A DNA stretch of 6,924 bases, from contig JAEYAG010000171.1 in NCBI GenBank assembly GCA_023451265.1, forward strand, positions 1 to 6,924, given 5' to 3'. A program made the position numbers and the translations under genes. The stretch is from Actinomycetes bacterium (GTDB lineage: Bacteria; Actinomycetota; Actinomycetes; Actinomycetales; Microbacteriaceae). This document shows, in pieces, positions 4,131 to 6,924 of the stretch. The notes beneath the pieces were generated by a model, which worked only from the letters and a program-made list of their open reading frames with translations, did no database searches and was not told the DNA's origin. Every line of letters begins with the position of its first letter. Position 1 is the first letter of the stretch.

Positions 4131-5827
4131 GAGCCGGTGCAGACCGTCAGCTCGACCGTGGAGTGGATCGGCACGTCGCCCGGCGGGAGCGACTGCGCGG
4201 CCACAGTCCGATCGGCCGTCGCGGGGCAGCCGGGGTCTTCGATGACGACCGGGTTGAGCTTCAGCGCGTCGGAGGACAGCTCGCGCTGCGCCGCCTCGAC
4301 GGTGTAACCGACGACGTTGTTGAGGGCGACCTTGCCGCTGGCGACCACGAGGTTCACGGTGGTCCCCAGGGGCACCTCACTCCCCTCCGTCTGATCCGCC
4401 GACATGACGGTGCCGCCGGCGAGGTCCGGGTCGCTGCGTGTCGTGATCGCCCCGAGCGTCAGTCCTGCCTCGGCGAGGGCCGCCTCGGCATCCGTCGACG
4501 ACAGCCCGGTCAAGGTCGGCACGGTGCTCATCTGCTGCCCCGTGGACACGTACACCTTGATCGTCTGCCCCGGCGCGACGGTGGTGCCGGCCGACGGATC
4601 GGTGCGGATCACGTTGCCCGACGCGATCTGATCGCTGCTCTCCTCGAGCCGGTCGGCCTGCAGGTCGTTCTTGAAGAGCTCCTCGTTGGCGCGCTCCCAC
4701 GACATGTCGGTGATGTTCGGGACGATGCGGGCGTTCGGCGGAAGGCTCGGGCCGGGCCGGGCGGTCATCACCCAGATGAGCACCGAGATCAGGACGACCG
4801 CGAGTACCGCCACGCCCGCCCAGATCCACGCGACGGGCGGGCCCGACTGGGTGCGCCGCATCGTCGTGTCGGTGGTCAGCTGCCGCAGCGACCGCGCGGT
4901 CTCGGCGGCCTGGCGCGGGTTCGCGCCGTACAGCTCGCTCGTCAGGGCGCCGAGCTGCTTCTTCGTCGGGGCGCGTCCCTCCAGCGTGGCATCCAGCGCC
5001 GCGCGGAACGAGGCGGCGTCCTGGTAGCGCTGGAACGGGTCCTTCGCCAGGGCGCGCAACGCCACGGCATCCAGCGATCGCGGCACGGTCTCGACGAGCT
5101 CGGACGGCGGCACCGGGGTCTCGCTGACGTGCTGGTAGGCGACAGCGACGGGCGACTCGCCGCGGAACGGCGCGCGTCCGGTGAGCAGCTCGTAGAGCAC
5201 GACGCCCGCGGAGTAGAGGTCGGCACGCGCGTCGACCGGCTCGCCCTTGGCCTGCTCGGGCGAGAAGTAGGCGGCGGTGCCGAGAATCGCCGTGGTCTCG
5301 GCGACGGTCGACGAGGAGTCGGACACCGCGCGCGCGATGCCGAAGTCCATCACCTTGACCTGCCCCGAGCCGGCGACCATGACGTTGCCGGGCTTGATGT
5401 CGCGATGGACGACGCCGGCGCGGTGCGAGTACTCGAGCGCCTCGAGGATGCCGTCGAGGTAGCGGACGGCGTCGGTCATCGGCACCGGGCCCGACGCGAT
5501 GATGTCCTTCAGCAGTGTGCCGTCGACGAGCTCCATGACGATGTACGGAACCGAGTGGGTCGTGCCGTCGGCATCCGTCTCGGTGTCCTCGCCGGCATCG
5601 AACACCCGCACGATCGTGGGGTGCGACATGCGGGAGGCCGCCTGCGCCTCCAGGCGGAACCGGGTGCGGAACGCGCTGTCGTCGGCCAGTTCGCGCTTGA
5701 GGATCTTGATCGCGACCTCGCGGCCGAGCGTGAGATCGCGCCCTCGGTAGACGCTGGCCATGCCGCCGCGGCCGATGAGTTCATCGACGCGGTAGCGATC
5801 GGACAGCACGCGTGGCTCTGCAGACAC
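4127..5827 (-). CDS. pknB: PASTA-domain serine/threonine protein kinase PknB
   Basis: This 566-residue membrane kinase phosphorylates growth and division proteins in response to cell-wall fragments. The kinase domain (about 11-281) is complete: glycine loop IGRGGMASVY (18-27), K41, E60, HRDIKPGN (141-148, catalytic D143), DFG (161-163) and SPE (189-191). A juxtamembrane segment rich in Thr, Arg and Gln (287-331) leads to one transmembrane helix (about 333-354) and three extracellular PASTA repeats (about 367-430, 431-497 and 498-565). Mycobacterial PknB has four. The only two cysteines, C534 and C563, both lie in the last PASTA repeat and could form a disulfide. In the activation loop T178 aligns with PknB T173, but the T171 position is alanine (A176). 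The GTG start at 5827 has GGGAG 4 nt upstream. The pknA-like gene lies 89 bp upstream on the same strand. Confidence 0.96.
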   Translation of the reverse strand: MSAEPRVLSDRYRVDELIGRGGMASVYRGRDLTLGREVAIKILKRELADDSAFRTRFRLEAQAASRMSHPTIVRVFDAGEDTETDADGTTHSVPYIVMELVDGTLLKDIIASGPVPMTDAVRYLDGILEALEYSHRAGVVHRDIKPGNVMVAGSGQVKVMDFGIARAVSDSSSTVAETTAILGTAAYFSPEQAKGEPVDARADLYSAGVVLYELLTGRAPFRGESPVAVAYQHVSETPVPPSELVETVPRSLDAVALRALAKDPFQRYQDAASFRAALDATLEGRAPTKKQLGALTSELYGANPRQAAETARSLRQLTTDTTMRRTQSGPPVAWIWAGVAVLAVVLISVLIWVMTARPGPSLPPNARIVPNITDMSWERANEELFKNDLQADRLEESSDQIASGNVIRTDPSAGTTVAPGQTIKVYVSTGQQMSTVPTLTGLSSTDAEAALAEAGLTLGAITTRSDPDLAGGTVMSADQTEGSEVPLGTTVNLVVASGKVALNNVVGYTVEAAQRELSSDALKLNPVVIEDPGCPATADRTVAAQSLPPGDVPIHSTVELTVCTGS

Positions 5828-5916
5828 TTCACTCCCAAAGCCCTGACCAACGGGGCGGATTCGACAGCCAGCCTAACCGACCGGCCTGGGCGAGAACCCG
5901 GCGCGATCGGCGACGA
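5828..5916 (-). other. Spacer between pknA-like gene and pknB
   Basis: This 89-bp gap carries the pknB Shine-Dalgarno (GGGAG at 5832-5836 on the minus strand). I found no convincing -35/-10 pair. TAGGCT-like and GAATCC-like hexamers are present at poor spacing. There is no clear terminator hairpin, so read-through from the upstream kinase gene is the simplest explanation, with an internal pknB promoter possible. Confidence 0.4.
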
Positions 5917-6924
5917 TCAGGGGGCGGTGTCGGGTGTCGGACTCGTCGTCTGCGTCGGGATCGGCGCCTGGCCCTCCGGTGAGGCGGCCGACTCGCGGTC
6001 GCCGCACTGCGCGGTGTACGACACGAGCACGAGCGAACCCGGCTGAGCGTCGGCCTTCGCGGTGACGGTGAGGCTGCGCGGGCTCGCCGGCGCCTGGTAG
6101 GTCGTGCCGTTGTTCGCGTCGAACGTGCCGTTGATCACCGACATGTTGAACGCCGTGAGCGACGACCCCGCGGGGCACGTGAAAGCCGGCCAGGTGACGG
6201 TGAACGACGACGATCCCTGCGGGTTGTTCACCACGGTGGGGGCGCCCGGCGTGTCGATGGCGGACTGCTCGTCGTAGAAGGTCAGCGTGATCGACGTGTT
6301 CGGCTGGACGTTTCCGGCGGCGGGGTTGGTCTGGTAGATCTTCCCGACGTCGCCGGCCGTCGGCGCGGCGGTGCCGCGTTCGCAGACGACGCCGGTGAGC
6401 TCGTTCTCCTGCGCGATCGTCATCGCCTCGTCGCACGTCTGGCCGATGAAGCCGAGGCTGGTGATCGGGATGCTCGTCGGCTCAGGGGTCGGGGTGTCCG
6501 ACGGCTCGGTCGGGGTCGTGCTCGGCGTCGACGACGTCGGTGCCGGCTCACCGCCGGGGTTGGCGAAGAGCGCGAACAGCGTGCCGCCGAGGACGAGCAG
6601 CAGGATCGCGATGAGCGCGATCAGCGGCCACGTCCAGGGACTCCGCTTCTTCTTCTCGGGGGCGGGCTCCTCGGCATCCGCGGCGGGCGCGGCCTGCGGC
6701 AGGATGCGGGTGGCCTCGGCGGTGCCGAGAGCACCCGGGGTGAGCAGCTGCGTGACTTCGTCGACGGGCACGCTGCCGGCGATCGCCGGCACGATCGCGG
6801 CGGCGCCCGCAACGTCGCCGCGGCGCAGGGCGGTCGCCGCGCGCGCCACCGCGGAGGCGGTGGCCGGGCGGTCCTCGGGCTTCTTCGCGATCATGCTCAT
6901 CACGAAGTTGCGCACCGGCTCGGC
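5917..6924 (-). CDS. pknA: Second membrane serine/threonine kinase (PknA-like), C-terminal part only
   Basis: The frame is open to the window edge, so the 5' end and most of the kinase domain are missing. The visible 335 residues begin with the last kinase helices: AEPVRNFVMSMIAKKPEDRP (fragment 1-20) has the conserved subdomain XI Arg in EDRP. A cytoplasmic linker (about 21-95) ends in KKKR. A transmembrane helix follows (about 99-121), then a Thr/Pro/Ser linker (about 125-150), a PASTA-like repeat (about 151-219) and a fibronectin-III-like domain (about 225-322, with W245 and the strand VSYTAQC), and a Thr/Pro tail. All four cysteines (C164, C181, C250, C307) are outside the membrane. The place just upstream of pknB on the same strand is that of pknA in Actinobacteria, but mycobacterial PknA lacks this ectodomain. 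The extracellular assignments are by eye, less certain than the kinase call. Confidence 0.85.
   Translation of the reverse strand, partial: AEPVRNFVMSMIAKKPEDRPATASAVARAATALRRGDVAGAAAIVPAIAGSVPVDEVTQLLTPGALGTAEATRILPQAAPAADAEEPAPEKKKRSPWTWPLIALIAILLLVLGGTLFALFANPGGEPAPTSSTPSTTPTEPSDTPTPEPTSIPITSLGFIGQTCDEAMTIAQENELTGVVCERGTAAPTAGDVGKIYQTNPAAGNVQPNTSITLTFYDEQSAIDTPGAPTVVNNPQGSSSFTVTWPAFTCPAGSSLTAFNMSVINGTFDANNGTTYQAPASPRSLTVTAKADAQPGSLVLVSYTAQCGDRESAASPEGQAPIPTQTTSPTPDTAP

Noticed and set aside
3995..6046. 683-residue plus-strand open frame antisense to pknB
   Set aside because: It is a mirror frame of a fully convincing kinase gene in GC-rich DNA. The translation is Arg/Gly/Asp/His-rich with no domain or membrane pattern.
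1..6924. A new defence, toxin-antitoxin or mobile system
   Set aside because: Every convincing gene belongs to the conserved actinobacterial growth/division block. I found no integrase, transposase, nuclease, tRNA or inverted-repeat boundaries.

Overview
The window is GC-rich (roughly 70% by eye) and codes densely on both strands, with GTG starts and mostly G/C-ending codons. The gene order matches a conserved actinobacterial block: cyclophilin (ppiA), rhomboid protease, septation inhibitor (crgA), class E sortase, glutamine amidotransferase (pabA/trpG), and the kinases pknB and pknA. Codon use, the left-edge repeat and the protein sequences suggest Microbacteriaceae, probably Microbacterium or a close relative. 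This is recognition from memory, not a database result. In characterised Actinobacteria the same block lies close to dnaA/oriC, so the window is probably origin-proximal.

Layout from left to right. Positions 1-90 hold a short direct-repeat array. At 91-669 (minus) is an uncharacterised protein with a C-terminal membrane segment, in the same place and orientation relative to ppiA as the divisome gene cwsA in mycobacteria. A 113-bp divergent spacer precedes ppiA (783-1340, plus) and a zinc-finger rhomboid protease (1347-2192, plus). A 107-bp convergent spacer holds a perfect DnaA-box 9-mer, a 9-bp-stem hairpin and a 10-bp palindrome. crgA (2300-2539, minus) and a class E sortase (2595-3350, plus) diverge from a 55-bp spacer whose two edges mirror each other. 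The sortase overlaps a 52-residue single-pass membrane protein (3350-3508), which in turn overlaps pabA (3501-4130). pabA and pknB (4127-5827, minus) meet tail to tail and share the four bases CTAG as both stop codons. The window ends inside a second membrane kinase, pknA-like (5917-6924, minus, 5' end missing).

Most of the genes point to envelope growth and division. PknB senses cell-wall material through extracellular PASTA repeats. The second kinase has its own PASTA-like repeat plus a fibronectin-III-like domain. CrgA regulates septation, the sortase anchors surface proteins, and the rhomboid cuts membrane proteins. PabA is the metabolic outlier, making precursors for folate or tryptophan.

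I see no mobile element, CRISPR array, RNA gene or defence system. The genes are mainly known families. The less-explained signals are the mirrored crgA/sortase start region, the DnaA-box/hairpin spacer, the 52-residue overlapping gene, the cysteine-paired kinase ectodomains, and an over-frequent heptamer GGATGCC/GGCATCC that seems to drive codon choice.
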